64,000 bases of DNA, from positions 1 to 64,000 of the forward strand of contig NZ_JASBRQ010000010.1 of the NCBI RefSeq assembly GCF_030149425.1. Reading direction: 5' to 3'. Each line of letters begins with the position of its first letter. Position 1 is the first letter of the stretch. Source of the DNA: Maricaulis sp. (GTDB taxonomy: Bacteria > Pseudomonadota > Alphaproteobacteria > Caulobacterales > Maricaulaceae). Position numbers and translations under genes: made by a program. The notes under the pieces were generated by a model that did no database searches, had not been told where the DNA came from, and worked only from the letters and a program-made list of their open reading frames with translations. Of this stretch, positions 1 to 8,324 are shown piece by piece.

Positions 1-64
1 CATAATCCGCTTCAATAGTCTGTGACGAAAGTGATTTGGCGCGCTATTTGAATAGTGAGCCTTC
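1..64. other. Left-edge intergenic segment
   Basis: The first 64 bases hold no convincing gene. The stretch is AT-richer than its surroundings and probably carries the promoter of the gene beginning at 65 or 89. No clear -35/-10 pair could be assigned. Confidence 0.3.
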
Positions 65-580
65 ATGTTGCACAGGTGGACCCAGCCCATGTTTTCCGGG
101 CGCAAATCGGCGGAGAAACGTCGCGAGCAGATCGAGACCGCTCAGGAAGCGGTCCGTGAGGCTATGCAGGCCCTCAATGCCGAGGATCTCGATGGTGCAC
201 GTTCGGCTCTGTCCGGCGCACCGAAAACCCATTTCGCCGATGTCGGCTGGAAGACCGGCCTCGCCGGCGCCATGATCGATCTCAAATCGGGCCGGCGGCG
301 ATCGGGGACATCCAAACTCGTCGCTGTGTGCAGCCGTCTCGACGACACGTCCCTGTCCAAGGACGACAAGAATTATCTGCGGCTTTACGCGCTGTATCGT
401 TCGAGCGAAGTGACCAAGGACCGCAAGGCCCCGGTTGAACTGCGTGAACTGGTCGAGGATTTCCGCTTCGATCACACCCTGGTGGACCCGGAATTGCGCA
501 GCGACTTCCCGCTCCGCAAGCTTGATCCGGAAGCGCCTGAGACGGCCTCGCCGCCCCCACCGCCGCCGGCGATGAGCTGA
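65..580 (+). CDS. Hypothetical cytoplasmic protein
   Basis: This encodes 171 residues from the ATG at 65, or 163 from a second in-frame ATG at 89, which begins MFSGRKSAEKR and may be the true start. There is no signal peptide or membrane segment. The N-terminal third is charged and helical (RREQIETAQEAVREAM), with an Ala/Asp-rich helix-turn-helix repeat reminiscent of a short TPR-like hairpin. The C-terminus is a low-complexity proline tail. I do not recognise the family. It converges on the TPR lipoprotein gene, with its stop abutting that gene's stop. The antisense frame at 44-475 is less plausible, because this strand carries the usual GC-rich third positions. Confidence 0.6.
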   Translation: MLHRWTQPMFSGRKSAEKRREQIETAQEAVREAMQALNAEDLDGARSALSGAPKTHFADVGWKTGLAGAMIDLKSGRRRSGTSKLVAVCSRLDDTSLSKDDKNYLRLYALYRSSEVTKDRKAPVELRELVEDFRFDHTLVDPELRSDFPLRKLDPEAPETASPPPPPPAMS

Positions 581-1378
581 CTAGTTGTCGGCCAGCGCGT
601 CATAGCGCCGGCGCGAGGTCAGCATGGAGCGCACAAAGGCGATATTGGCTTCCGCCATCTCCGTCGGCACATCGACCCGCGCCATCTCTTCTGCTTCGGT
701 AAAGCGGCCCTGCAGGGCAATGACGAGGGCGAGGTTCTGCCGCACCGTGCCGTCCGCTCCGGGGCGGATCATGGCTTCGCGCAGCAGGCGTTCGGCCGAG
801 GCCGGATCGCCGGCCAGGGCGTAGGAAAGGGCGAGGTTGGACATCACCGCCGGCTCGCCGGGCGCGCGCTCAAGCGCGGCCTGGAAACTGGCCAGGGCCC
901 GTTCGCTCTGGCTGCTCTGTTCATAGGCAACGCCCAGCGCGTTATGGATACGCCAGTCCGCTGGAGCGGCGACGGCCGCGCGCTGCAGCGATTCCAGCGC
1001 CATGGCGCCACGCCCGGAGGCGGCGGCCGCGCTGCCGAAGGCGAACAGCAGTTCGACATCATCCGGATAAAGTGCCAGGGCCTGCTGCGCCACTTCTGCA
1101 GCGCGCTGGGTATTACCCAGCTGGCGCAGCGTGTCGGACAGCTCCGTGGCGGCTTCCTTGTCGGACGGGTTGAGCTCGTAAGCCTCGGCCCAGAAGGTGG
1201 CCTGGGTCAGAAGGTCCTGGCTGCGAATGGCATCGCGTTCGGCCCGGGACGCCGGAAGGATATCTCCGGAATTCTGCATATCTGCCGCGAAGGCGGCCTC
1301 ATCAGATGTCGAGGACGTTGTCGCACAGGCCGACAGGGCAAAGGCGGAAACGGCAAGGGTGACGAGGAGGCGGGGCAT
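581..1378 (-). CDS. TPR-repeat lipoprotein, TadD-like
   Basis: A 265-residue lipoprotein. The N-terminus is a signal peptide ending in a lipobox (LSAC, Cys18), so it is probably anchored to a membrane facing the periplasm. Residues about 60-235 form consecutive tetratricopeptide repeats, for example LGNTQRAAEVAQQALALYP and YEQSSQSERALASFQAALE. The C-terminal ANIAFVRSML resembles the end of TadD, the pilotin-like TPR lipoprotein of Flp/Tad pilus systems. No other tad genes lie nearby, so a Tad role is inference; a generic TPR scaffold lipoprotein is the alternative. Confidence 0.8.
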   Translation of the reverse strand: MPRLLVTLAVSAFALSACATTSSTSDEAAFAADMQNSGDILPASRAERDAIRSQDLLTQATFWAEAYELNPSDKEAATELSDTLRQLGNTQRAAEVAQQALALYPDDVELLFAFGSAAAASGRGAMALESLQRAAVAAPADWRIHNALGVAYEQSSQSERALASFQAALERAPGEPAVMSNLALSYALAGDPASAERLLREAMIRPGADGTVRQNLALVIALQGRFTEAEEMARVDVPTEMAEANIAFVRSMLTSRRRYDALADN

Positions 1379-1488
1379 GGTAAGACCTCGGGCAGGCGAA
1401 CAGGACTGCGGGTACGCCTTGAACTTGCGCGCTGCGGGTCAAAAATGCGTTAACTCGCACCCGCCCGGCTGGCAGAAAGGCTTACCCC

Positions 1489-2847
1489 ATGGACGTTCTT
1501 CTCAATTCCTCGACAAGCGCGCGGCGCGTCCGCCTGATCACGGCTGGTGAGGCGGCGGCGGCGATTGACACCCTGCCCGAGGCCCAGCGCTGGCTGGCGG
1601 CAGACTTCAAGGGCAAGCCGGGCCAGAGTGTGCGCTTCCCGGAAGGCGGCGAGGTGGATGCCTGGCTGGGTGCGGGCAGCGGCACGGACCCGTTCGCCCT
1701 GGGCAATGCCTCCACCGCGTTGCCGGAGGGGGACTGGCAGCTCACCGGCCTGCCTGAAACGCTTGATGCCACGCTCGGTGCGATTGCCTGGGCGATGGGG
1801 GCTTATCAGTTCACCCGCTATAAGGAGGCCGCGCGCAAGCCGGCGCGCCTGGTGGTGCCCGACGCATGCGATATGGCCACGGCCCAGGCTGTGGGCGAGG
1901 CGGCCTGGCTGGTGCGCGATCTGGTCAATACGCCGGCCGATGCGATGGGACCGGTCGGACTGGAGGCGGCGTTCCGTGCTCTGGCCGGGCGTTTCGGGGC
2001 CGAGGTGCGGGTCACTGAAGGCGAGGACCTGCTGACCCAGAACTACCCGATGATCCACGCGGTCGGACGCGCCGCCGCTGAAGCGCCGCGCCTGCTGGAG
2101 CTGGAGTGGGGTGACCCCTCGCATCCGCGCGTCGCGCTGGTCGGCAAGGGCGTGTGCTTCGATAGCGGCGGTCTCGATCTCAAGGCGGCGCAATATATGC
2201 GGCTGATGAAGAAGGATATGGGGGGCGCGGCCAACGCCATGGGTCTGGCCTCCATGATCATGGCGACCAATCTGCCGGTCCGGCTTCACCTGCTGGTCCC
2301 GGCTGTCGAGAATGCCGTCTCCTCCAACGCCTTCCGTCCCGGCGATGTGCTCACGGCGCGTAATGGCCTGACCGTGGAGATCGACAATACCGATGCGGAA
2401 GGGCGTCTCGTCCTCGGCGATGCCCTGGTGCGGGCGACCGAGGATGATCCCGAACTCCTGCTCGACTTCGCCACCCTGACCGGTGCGGCGCGGGTGGCGT
2501 TGGGCCCAGAGGTGATGCCCTTCTATACCGATGATGAGGATCTGGCCGCCGGTATCGCCGAGGGCGGAGCTGCGGTTTCCGACCCGGTGTGGCGTATGCC
2601 GCTCTGGGATGGCTATGACAGCGAAATGGACGGCGAGTTTACCGACCTGGTCAATGGCGCGCCGACGCCGATGGCCGGCTCGATAACTGCCGCGCTTTTC
2701 CTCCGCCGATTCGTCGGCGAATCGGTCTGGGCCCACTTCGATATCTTTGCCTGGAACCCGAAGCCGAAACCGGGCCGTCCAAAAGGCGGCGAGATTCAAG
2801 CGGTTCGAGCCGTTTACTTTTTGCTCAAGACTCGATTCCAAAACTGA
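1489..2847 (+). CDS. M17 leucyl aminopeptidase family protein
   Basis: A 452-residue cytosolic aminopeptidase that would release N-terminal amino acids from peptides using two metal ions. By alignment with bovine lens leucine aminopeptidase, the metal ligands are Lys220, Asp225, Asp243, Asp302 and Glu304, and the catalytic residues are Lys232 and Arg306. The signature NTDAEGRLVLGDAL is intact at 300-313. The N-terminal domain (1-130) is diverged and short compared with PepA, as in the alphaproteobacterial PepB-like subgroup, so I do not assign pepA. The gene stands 35 bases upstream of the MarR-like gene on the same strand. Confidence 0.92.
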   Translation: MDVLLNSSTSARRVRLITAGEAAAAIDTLPEAQRWLAADFKGKPGQSVRFPEGGEVDAWLGAGSGTDPFALGNASTALPEGDWQLTGLPETLDATLGAIAWAMGAYQFTRYKEAARKPARLVVPDACDMATAQAVGEAAWLVRDLVNTPADAMGPVGLEAAFRALAGRFGAEVRVTEGEDLLTQNYPMIHAVGRAAAEAPRLLELEWGDPSHPRVALVGKGVCFDSGGLDLKAAQYMRLMKKDMGGAANAMGLASMIMATNLPVRLHLLVPAVENAVSSNAFRPGDVLTARNGLTVEIDNTDAEGRLVLGDALVRATEDDPELLLDFATLTGAARVALGPEVMPFYTDDEDLAAGIAEGGAAVSDPVWRMPLWDGYDSEMDGEFTDLVNGAPTPMAGSITAALFLRRFVGESVWAHFDIFAWNPKPKPGRPKGGEIQAVRAVYFLLKTRFQN

Positions 2848-2882
2848 CGCCAAGTTTCAACTCGCGTCTATAGGAGTCCGTC

Positions 2883-3284
2883 ATGGCGTCTCAAGCGATG
2901 CAATCGCTTGAAATGATGCATCGCGTTTCGGCCGATACCGTACGCGAGGCATCTTTCGATCTCACCGCCCGGCAGTTCGCCGTGCTCCTGGCCATTTTCA
3001 TGCGCCCCGGCCCTCATGCCGTGCGCGAATTGGCCTCCCGTCTTGATCTGCCCAAACCGGCGGTCACGCGCGCTCTGGACGTGCTGGAGAAATACGGTTT
3101 CGTGCGCCGCAAGCGCGACCGCGCCGACAAGCGTGATGTCTCGGTACATCGCACTGTCAAAGGGGCGGTCTTCCTGTACGATTACGGTGAAAACGTCGCT
3201 CATCGTGCCGAGGAAACCGCTACGTGTCCGTCCTGGATCCAAGACTTACACCCGCAAGAAAAGACCTTGCAGCAAGCCATCTAG
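2883..3284 (+). CDS. MarR-type winged-helix transcriptional regulator
   Basis: A 133-residue protein with a winged-helix core at about residues 20-95: LTARQFAVLLAIF, then the recognition-helix region LASRLDLPKPAVTRALD, then the wing RKRDRADKRDVSV. It probably binds DNA as a dimer, like other MarR proteins. A TAGGAG ribosome-binding site lies just before the ATG. Its last 61 bases overlap the GTG start of the NlpC/P60 gene, an unusually long overlap suggesting that the two are co-translated. The ligand and targets are unknown. Confidence 0.82.
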   Translation: MASQAMQSLEMMHRVSADTVREASFDLTARQFAVLLAIFMRPGPHAVRELASRLDLPKPAVTRALDVLEKYGFVRRKRDRADKRDVSVHRTVKGAVFLYDYGENVAHRAEETATCPSWIQDLHPQEKTLQQAI

Positions 3285-4081
3285 AAGGCCAGGTCGAAGC
3301 CGAGCGCTTCGTTGACCCGATCGAGTACCAGGCCATTGATCCGGTGTTGCCGATCCGGCGCGGCCCGGACCGTCTGGCCGGCATGGATGACCAGCTCCTG
3401 TTCGGTGATGGCTTTGCCGTACTGGACGAGCGCGATGGCTGGGCCTGGGGCTATTCCCGCGCCGATGGTTATGTCGGCTGGGTCGAGGTGAGCGGGCTCA
3501 GCCGCGAGCTTCATCCCGTCGACCGCAAGGTGGTCGCGCTGCGCACCTATGCGTTCTCCGAACCGGATTTCAAATCACCGCCGGCGGCGTTGATCAGCCT
3601 CAATGCCGGCTTCCAGTCCGGCCGTACCGAAGGGCGTTTTGTCGAAGCCGCTAATCTGGGCTGGGTCGTCAGTGATCACTGCGCGCCGCTCGATTATGCG
3701 GCAGCGGACTTTGTTGCTGTGGCCGAGGGCTTTCTCGGTGCGCCTTACCTGTGGGGCGGCAAGGAGAGCCTGGGCCTGGATTGTTCCGGGCTGGTGCAAA
3801 TGGCACTGGTGGCGGCCGGTATCGCCGCGCCGCGCGATGCCGATCAGCAGGAGGGGTTTCTCAAGGCGCGCTGGGGCGATGTGACGGGTGACCGCGCCCG
3901 TGAGCGCGGCGATGTCGTGTTCTGGCCCGGCCATGTCGGTATCATGACTGACAGCGAGCATCTCCTGCATGCCAACGCCCATACCATGGACACCACGCTG
4001 GAGCCCTTTGCTGAAGCGGAAGCGCGTATCCGTCAGAAGGAGAACCCGGTCCGCATGATCGCGCGCCCTCCCGCGGTCTGA
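3224..4081 (+). CDS. NlpC/P60 (C40) peptidoglycan endopeptidase
   Basis: A 285-residue protein. N-terminal bacterial SH3-like segments (about 40-150, DGWAWGYSRADGYVGWV) precede a C-terminal NlpC/P60 cysteine peptidase domain. The nucleophile is Cys187 (GLDCSGLVQ) and the histidine His237 (GHVGIM). Such enzymes cut between D-Glu and diaminopimelate in stem peptides. No signal peptide is visible. The start is the GTG at 3224, inside the MarR gene; the residues right after it (DPRLTPARKDLAA) match the conserved beginning of the Caulobacterales family as I remember it, so the overlap looks real. A strong bidirectional hairpin follows. Confidence 0.88.
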   Translation: MSVLDPRLTPARKDLAASHLEGQVEAERFVDPIEYQAIDPVLPIRRGPDRLAGMDDQLLFGDGFAVLDERDGWAWGYSRADGYVGWVEVSGLSRELHPVDRKVVALRTYAFSEPDFKSPPAALISLNAGFQSGRTEGRFVEAANLGWVVSDHCAPLDYAAADFVAVAEGFLGAPYLWGGKESLGLDCSGLVQMALVAAGIAAPRDADQQEGFLKARWGDVTGDRARERGDVVFWPGHVGIMTDSEHLLHANAHTMDTTLEPFAEAEARIRQKENPVRMIARPPAV

Positions 4082-4105
4082 TCGGTTGGTGCCGGACAAA
4101 GAAAA

Positions 4106-4133
4106 AACCCCGGAGCAGCGAGCTCCGGGGTTT
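4106..4133. terminator. Bidirectional intrinsic terminator
   Basis: A perfect 11-bp stem AACCCCGGAGC / GCTCCGGGGTT with a 5-base loop (4106-4132). It is flanked by an A-run on the left and TTTCTTG on the right. It lies between the convergent NlpC/P60 and cytochrome c genes and can serve both. Confidence 0.85.
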
Positions 4134-4155
4134 CTTGTTGTCGCGTGCGCCGAGC

Positions 4156-4815
4156 TTACTGCTCGGTCGGCTCTTCTGCCGGGGCCTCTTCAGCCACGGT
4201 GCCCTCAGCCAGTGCCTCGTCCATCGGCGCGGCTTCTTCCATTGCCGGCAGCGGGTCAGGCAGCGCGGCCGGATTGTTCGACAGGCTGCGCAGATAGGCG
4301 ATCAGGTTGATACGCTGTTCCTGCTGCGCCAGGCCGCGGAAGGACATGGTTGTGCCCGGAGCGTAATTGGCCGGGCTTTCCAGGAAGCCGTAGAGGGCTT
4401 CATAGGACCACTCGCCGCCCATTTCACCCAGAGCGCTGGAATAGCCAAAGCCGTCGACGCCGCCGATGGCGCGTCCGACGACATCCCACAGAGCCGGGCC
4501 GGTGCCGTTGGCGCCGCCTTCTTCAACCGTGTGGCAAGACACGCAGCGGCGAATCACACGCTCGCCTGCGCCGATGTCAGCCGCGGCGAGGAGCAGGCCG
4601 AAATCAACCGGACCGGTATCGACTTCTTCCATGGCCGCTCCGGTGGAGCCGGACTCAATGGCCGCCCAGTCGAACGGATAAGCCGTGTTCTCGGCGGTCA
4701 GTTCGCCCTTGCTGTGGCTCGGCACAAGCATGTGACCGAGTTCCATGATCAAAAGTACGACAAGGACAGCGCCGATAACGACACCTGCCACCTTGTTCCA
4801 GAAGAGTTCGCCCAT
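4156..4815 (-). CDS. cycM: Membrane-anchored cytochrome c, CycM-type
   Basis: A 219-residue monohaem cytochrome c that would carry electrons between the bc1 complex and a terminal oxidase at the periplasmic face of the inner membrane. An uncleaved N-terminal membrane anchor spans residues about 9-31. The haem motif is CVSCH (91-95), and the sixth ligand is probably Met157 (GTTMSF). The C-terminal 35 residues are an acidic Pro/Glu/Ala tail. The frame stays open upstream, but the ATG at 4815 gives the typical CycM N-terminus (MGELFWNKVAG), so the longer version is rejected. The gene symbol is by family resemblance. Confidence 0.9.
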   Translation of the reverse strand: MGELFWNKVAGVVIGAVLVVLLIMELGHMLVPSHSKGELTAENTAYPFDWAAIESGSTGAAMEEVDTGPVDFGLLLAAADIGAGERVIRRCVSCHTVEEGGANGTGPALWDVVGRAIGGVDGFGYSSALGEMGGEWSYEALYGFLESPANYAPGTTMSFRGLAQQEQRINLIAYLRSLSNNPAALPDPLPAMEEAAPMDEALAEGTVAEEAPAEEPTEQ

Positions 4816-5118
4816 CGACGCCCCCAATTCATCAGTCAGCCGAAATTTGCCCGTGTTTGGCATGCAGCGCGCTGACAGGCAACAGCGGAGCACCGCCAAC
4901 TGCATGCGGTAAGAAGACGCGGGGCAGGTGTTGAGTCCGCTGGGCGTGCGGTGAGTCGTGTTTTTCAACCATGAAGTGTGTTGTTTTTGCAACGATTGCT
5001 CTGCGATCTCAGGATGTAAAATCCATTTACTTGTAAATCGCGCCAGAACACGGTGTGTATGCGCGCAGGGCCGGGCTGGTGGGGCCTGTGCCAAGTTAAT
5101 TATCGGGGAAACTTCAAT
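4816..5118. other. Intergenic region with palindrome, between cycM and the first barrel gene
   Basis: There is no convincing gene in these 303 bases. It is a divergent promoter region for cycM (-) and the outer-membrane protein gene (+). A near-palindrome ATTTACTTGTAAAT at 5025-5038 (6-bp arms) sits 80 bases before the + start and could be an operator. Confidence 0.5.
5025..5038. promoter_or_regulatory. Candidate operator palindrome
   Basis: ATTTAC-TT-GTAAAT: 6-bp inverted arms in an AT-rich patch upstream of the barrel gene starting at 5119. The sequence shows only the symmetry. A regulator-binding role is inference. Confidence 0.3.
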
Positions 5119-5631
5119 ATGTTCCGCAAATTTCTCTGCGCGTCTGCGCTGATGGTGTCTGTTGCAGCTGGTGCTCAGGCTCAGGATTCGACCTTCTCTG
5201 CCGGCCTCGGCATTGCTGACTTCGATGGTGCCGAGTTCACCACCGCGTCCGTGCGCTATGGCCACTTCTTCGACGAGAACTGGGGCTTTGAAGGCGAGGC
5301 CATGTTCGGTCTCGGCGACGACACGGTGAACATCCTCAGCACTGACGTTGACGTCAGCATGGATTACGCCATCGGCGGTTTCGGCGTCTACCGCGTTGCA
5401 AGCAGCGACAACTTCAACTTCCTGTTCCGTGCCGGTTATGTCCACGCTGAAATCAGCGCAGACGCAAACGGTTTCGAAGTTAGCGAAGACGATGGTGCTT
5501 TCGCTGCTGGTCTTGCTGCTGAGACCTTCTGGGATGACCGCAATGGTGTGCGTTTCGACTACACCTGGGCGAACTACGACGAAGCAGCCAGCTTCTGGGG
5601 CGTTTCCTACGTCCGTCGCTTCGGCGGCTAA
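5119..5631 (+). CDS. Small outer-membrane beta-barrel protein, copy 1
   Basis: A 170-residue protein with a signal peptide cleaved after AQA (about residue 20). The rest is alternating beta strands rich in Phe, Tyr, Gly and Asp, ending in VSYVRRFGG. This suits an 8-stranded OmpA/OmpX-like or Opa-like barrel in the outer membrane (porin-like, 'outer membrane beta-barrel domain'). A longer frame from 5053 exists, but the signal peptide fixes the start at 5119. It is followed by a terminator and then by a paralogue of identical length, a clear tandem duplication. The function (adhesion, membrane stability or pore) cannot be told from sequence. Confidence 0.85.
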   Translation: MFRKFLCASALMVSVAAGAQAQDSTFSAGLGIADFDGAEFTTASVRYGHFFDENWGFEGEAMFGLGDDTVNILSTDVDVSMDYAIGGFGVYRVASSDNFNFLFRAGYVHAEISADANGFEVSEDDGAFAAGLAAETFWDDRNGVRFDYTWANYDEAASFWGVSYVRRFGG

Positions 5632-5666
5632 GCATTCCCGGCCATCCGGCCGCTATGCCTGAAACG

Positions 5667-5696
5667 GGGCCGCTCCTTCCGGAGCGGCCCTTTTTT
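5667..5696 (+). terminator. Intrinsic terminator of barrel gene 1
   Basis: A perfect 10-bp stem GGGCCGCTCC / GGAGCGGCCC with a TTCC loop, followed by six T residues, 36 bases after the stop codon. Confidence 0.9.
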
Positions 5697-5865
5697 GTGT
5701 TCGACACACGCCGCCAACAACCGCTCACGATTTTGTCACTGCAGGATAAAGAGTGTTTCCGCAGTATCCGGCTTGCACCGGACATGGGGGCTCGCCACAT
5801 GCGCGGCACGGGACGACAGCCGCTCCGGCCTGTCCTTGAATTATAACGAAAAGGTATCTCCCCCC

Positions 5866-6378
5866 ATGATCCGTACCGCTATCACGGCGTCTCTCGCCGC
5901 TCTCACCCTTGGCGCTGCTTCGCAGGCACAGGACTTCACCCTTTCCGCCGGCTATGAAGCCGCCGATTTCGATGCTGTCGAATTCGACACGGCAGTGTTC
6001 CGCGGCAGCTATTTCTTCAACGAAAATTTCGGCCTTGAAGGCCAGCTCGGCTTCGGTCTCGGCGATGAGACGGTCGACGTGCTGGGCAATGACGTCAATG
6101 TCGAGCTCGACTACACCTTCGGCGCCTATGGCGTTTACCGCTATGCGGCGTCCGACAGCGTCAATCTCCTGGCCCGCGCCGGCTATGTCCACGCAGAAGT
6201 GGAAGCTGATTTCGCCGGGTTCGAAGCCTCTGAAGATGACGGCGCCTTTGCCGCCGGTGTCGCAGCCGAGTGGTTCCTTGATGACGCCAATGGTGTCCGC
6301 TTCGACTACACCTGGGCTGATTATGACGACAGCACCCAGTTCTACGGCGTTTCCTATGTTCGCCGCTTTGGTGGCTAA
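5866..6378 (+). CDS. Small outer-membrane beta-barrel protein, copy 2
   Basis: Another 170-residue protein with a signal peptide (MIRTAITASLAALTLGAASQAQ) and a barrel body closely similar to the preceding gene. Shared blocks include RAGYVHAE, SEDDGAFAAG, NGVRFDYTWA and YVRRFGG. The signal peptides have diverged much more than the barrels. The frame is open further upstream from 5695, but the ATG at 5866 gives the signal peptide. Each copy has its own terminator, so they are independently transcribed duplicates. Their role is unknown beyond outer-membrane location. Confidence 0.85.
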   Translation: MIRTAITASLAALTLGAASQAQDFTLSAGYEAADFDAVEFDTAVFRGSYFFNENFGLEGQLGFGLGDETVDVLGNDVNVELDYTFGAYGVYRYAASDSVNLLARAGYVHAEVEADFAGFEASEDDGAFAAGVAAEWFLDDANGVRFDYTWADYDDSTQFYGVSYVRRFGG

Positions 6379-6421
6379 GGCCGGGTGACCCCGACCCGAC
6401 ACTGACCTGCCATTGGTCCTG

Positions 6422-6450
6422 CAGAGCCGCTCCCAACCGGAGCGGCTCTG
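6422..6450 (+). terminator. Hairpin after barrel gene 2
   Basis: A perfect 12-bp stem CAGAGCCGCTCC / GGAGCGGCTCTG with the loop CAACC, 43 bases after the stop codon. The T-tract is weak (TTGCGTTT). The core GCCGCTCC/GGAGCGGC is shared with the terminator of copy 1, so the hairpin was probably duplicated with the gene. Confidence 0.7.
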
Positions 6451-6634
6451 TTGCGTTTGCGAAGGGATTCGCTCTTGCGGCTGGAGTGTGATAGAGTTTT
6501 GTAGCGATACCAGATGAAGGCCGGAAGCGTGATCCTGGCCGTCCGGATCGCGCGTCCCTGGTTGCGTTTGCCCCCGGGACGCAGCCAGTGGCGGACAGGT
6601 TCATGCACGTGAAATCACGTGAGAAAGGTTCTCC

Positions 6635-7207
6635 ATGACCGCCTTTACCCGTTTCGATGAAACCAATGCCCCCGCCGAGTCGAAAGCCGGCCTTCGTGCC
6701 GTCAAAGCCAAGTATGGCTTCGTGCCAAACCTGATGGCTGAACTGGCCGCAGCCCCGGCTGCCCTCGACGCTTACACCACACTGTCAACGGTATTCGGGC
6801 AGACCACCCTGAGCCCGGTCGAGCAGCAGGTCGTGCTGCTGGCAACCAGCGTCGAGAATGGCTGCCATTATTGTGTCCCGGTGCATTCCACCATCGCCCT
6901 CAATATCGGGCTGGATCGCGAAATCCTTCTCGCCATCCGAGAGGGGCGCGAAATTGCTGATGATATGCGTCTGGAGGCGCTTCGTCGCTTTACCACCCTC
7001 GTGGTCGAACAGCGCGGACTGGTCGAGCCGGCCGAACTTGAGGCTTTCCTCGAAGCCGGTTTCACCAAGGCCAATGTGCTTGAAGTGATCACCGGCGTCT
7101 CCTTGAAGACGATGTCGAACTACACCCACCGGCTGGCTGAAACGCCGCTGGACGATGCGTTCAAGCCCATGGCCTGGAGCAAGCCGATCCTGCAGCTCGC
7201 CGAATAG
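6635..7207 (+). CDS. Carboxymuconolactone decarboxylase/AhpD-like protein
   Basis: A 190-residue all-helical protein of the CMD/AhpD superfamily. The redox motif is Glu74-x2-Cys77-x2-Cys80-x3-His84 (ENGCHYCVPVH), the AhpD arrangement in which the two cysteines reduce peroxides or a partner peroxiredoxin. It is therefore probably an antioxidant or alkylhydroperoxidase-type enzyme rather than a lactone decarboxylase. There is no peroxiredoxin gene beside it. GAGAAAGG precedes the ATG as ribosome-binding site, and a strong terminator follows the stop. Confidence 0.85.
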   Translation: MTAFTRFDETNAPAESKAGLRAVKAKYGFVPNLMAELAAAPAALDAYTTLSTVFGQTTLSPVEQQVVLLATSVENGCHYCVPVHSTIALNIGLDREILLAIREGREIADDMRLEALRRFTTLVVEQRGLVEPAELEAFLEAGFTKANVLEVITGVSLKTMSNYTHRLAETPLDDAFKPMAWSKPILQLAE

Positions 7208-7242
7208 GCCAGGTTCCCATTTAAACCCTCCCTAGACTGCCT

Positions 7243-7270
7243 GCGGGCCGGCTTGCCGGCCCGCTTTTTT
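7243..7270 (+). terminator. Intrinsic terminator
   Basis: A perfect 10-bp stem GCGGGCCGGC / GCCGGCCCGC separated by two bases, followed by six T residues. It terminates the AhpD-like gene, and nudC converges from the other side. Confidence 0.88.
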
Positions 7271-7285
7271 GTGCGCAGGGCGGTA

Positions 7286-8206
7286 TCAGATGGCTTCATC
7301 CACCCAGAGTTCAACCAGGCGCCGGGCGACTGCGATGGATGGCGGGACATTGATCATGGGGTGGCCGCCCTGCAAAGCGACACGTAACTCATCCCGGCTG
7401 AACCAGCGGGCATCTTCCAGCTCGTGCGTGTCGACCTTCACGGCATTATTCAAAACCGGAGCGACCAGGCCGACCATGATGGAGGAGGGGAAAGGCCAGG
7501 GCTGGGTGAAGATGTATTCGATCGCGGCGATATCAGCCTCAACACCGGCTTCCTCGCGCAATTCCCGGGCGCAGGCTTCTTCCAATGTCTCCGCCGGTTC
7601 AACGAAGCCCGCCAGCGCAGACCACATGCCCATCGGCCAGGCGGCCTGCCGCCCGAGCAGGCAATGATCACCATCGGTGGCCAGCATGATCACGACCGGG
7701 TCGACGCGCGGGAAATGCTCGGCGCCACAGGACGGGCAGGCCCGTTTGGCCCCCCCCGCCGCGACCCCGGTGGCGCTGCCGCAATTGGCACAGAAGCCGT
7801 GCCGTTCATGCCAGGCGAGCAGGCTCTTGGCCTGGGCAAAGATCGCGGTTTCCTCGTGCGGCAGCATCATCGCAGCCCGCCGGGCATTGATATGCGGTGT
7901 GGTGTCGGGGTGGATCTGATCCTCGATGACCTCGGCGGTAAAAAGCGGGCCGTGCGCGTCGCGGCCAAGAAAGATCAGCGGCGGGGTCACCAGGGCCTTC
8001 ATGGCTGTATCGAGCGGGCGCCAGTCGAGCCGGCTCTCCATGGTCATGGCCGGGTCTCCCTTGTGCAGGAAGAGAATGCGGGCATGCGGATCGTCCTGCA
8101 GCGCAGCGAGGGCGCCTTCGTCGCGGCGCGTGATCTCGCAGCGATCAATCGGCGATCCGGCAAACACCATGGGCTGGCGGCCGGCCAGGCGTGAGCGGTC
8201 ATTCAT
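7286..8206 (-). CDS. nudC: NAD(+)/NADH pyrophosphatase (decapping) NudC
   Basis: About 306 residues from the ATG at 8206 (a second ATG at 8221 adds five). This Nudix hydrolase splits NADH to NMNH and AMP and, in E. coli, removes NAD caps from RNA. A zinc ribbon is formed by Cys139, Cys142, Cys157 and Cys160. The Nudix box starts at Gly200 (GFVEPAETLEEACARELREE). The NudC-specific QPWPFPSS at 235-242 separates it from other Nudix families. The N-terminal domain is diverged, as usual in alphaproteobacteria. Its stop faces the terminator of the AhpD-like gene. Confidence 0.93.
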   Translation of the reverse strand: MNDRSRLAGRQPMVFAGSPIDRCEITRRDEGALAALQDDPHARILFLHKGDPAMTMESRLDWRPLDTAMKALVTPPLIFLGRDAHGPLFTAEVIEDQIHPDTTPHINARRAAMMLPHEETAIFAQAKSLLAWHERHGFCANCGSATGVAAGGAKRACPSCGAEHFPRVDPVVIMLATDGDHCLLGRQAAWPMGMWSALAGFVEPAETLEEACARELREEAGVEADIAAIEYIFTQPWPFPSSIMVGLVAPVLNNAVKVDTHELEDARWFSRDELRVALQGGHPMINVPPSIAVARRLVELWVDEAI

Positions 8207-8324
8207 CAGCGGTCCTCCCATTTCGCCAACATGTGCGGCCAGTTGTCGCGAAAGGCCAGTTCCCAGTGGAAAAAAAATTGCGATTGAGAATGAGTCGCAT
8301 ATTGTCGGGTCAGGAGGTGCCGAT

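Noticed and set aside
1450-2853. 467-codon frame antisense to the M17 aminopeptidase
   Set aside because: All metal ligands are on the + strand product; the antisense frame is a composition artefact.
4816-5445. Upstream extension of the cytochrome c frame to 5445
   Set aside because: It would run antisense through the barrel gene; the membrane anchor begins at 4815.
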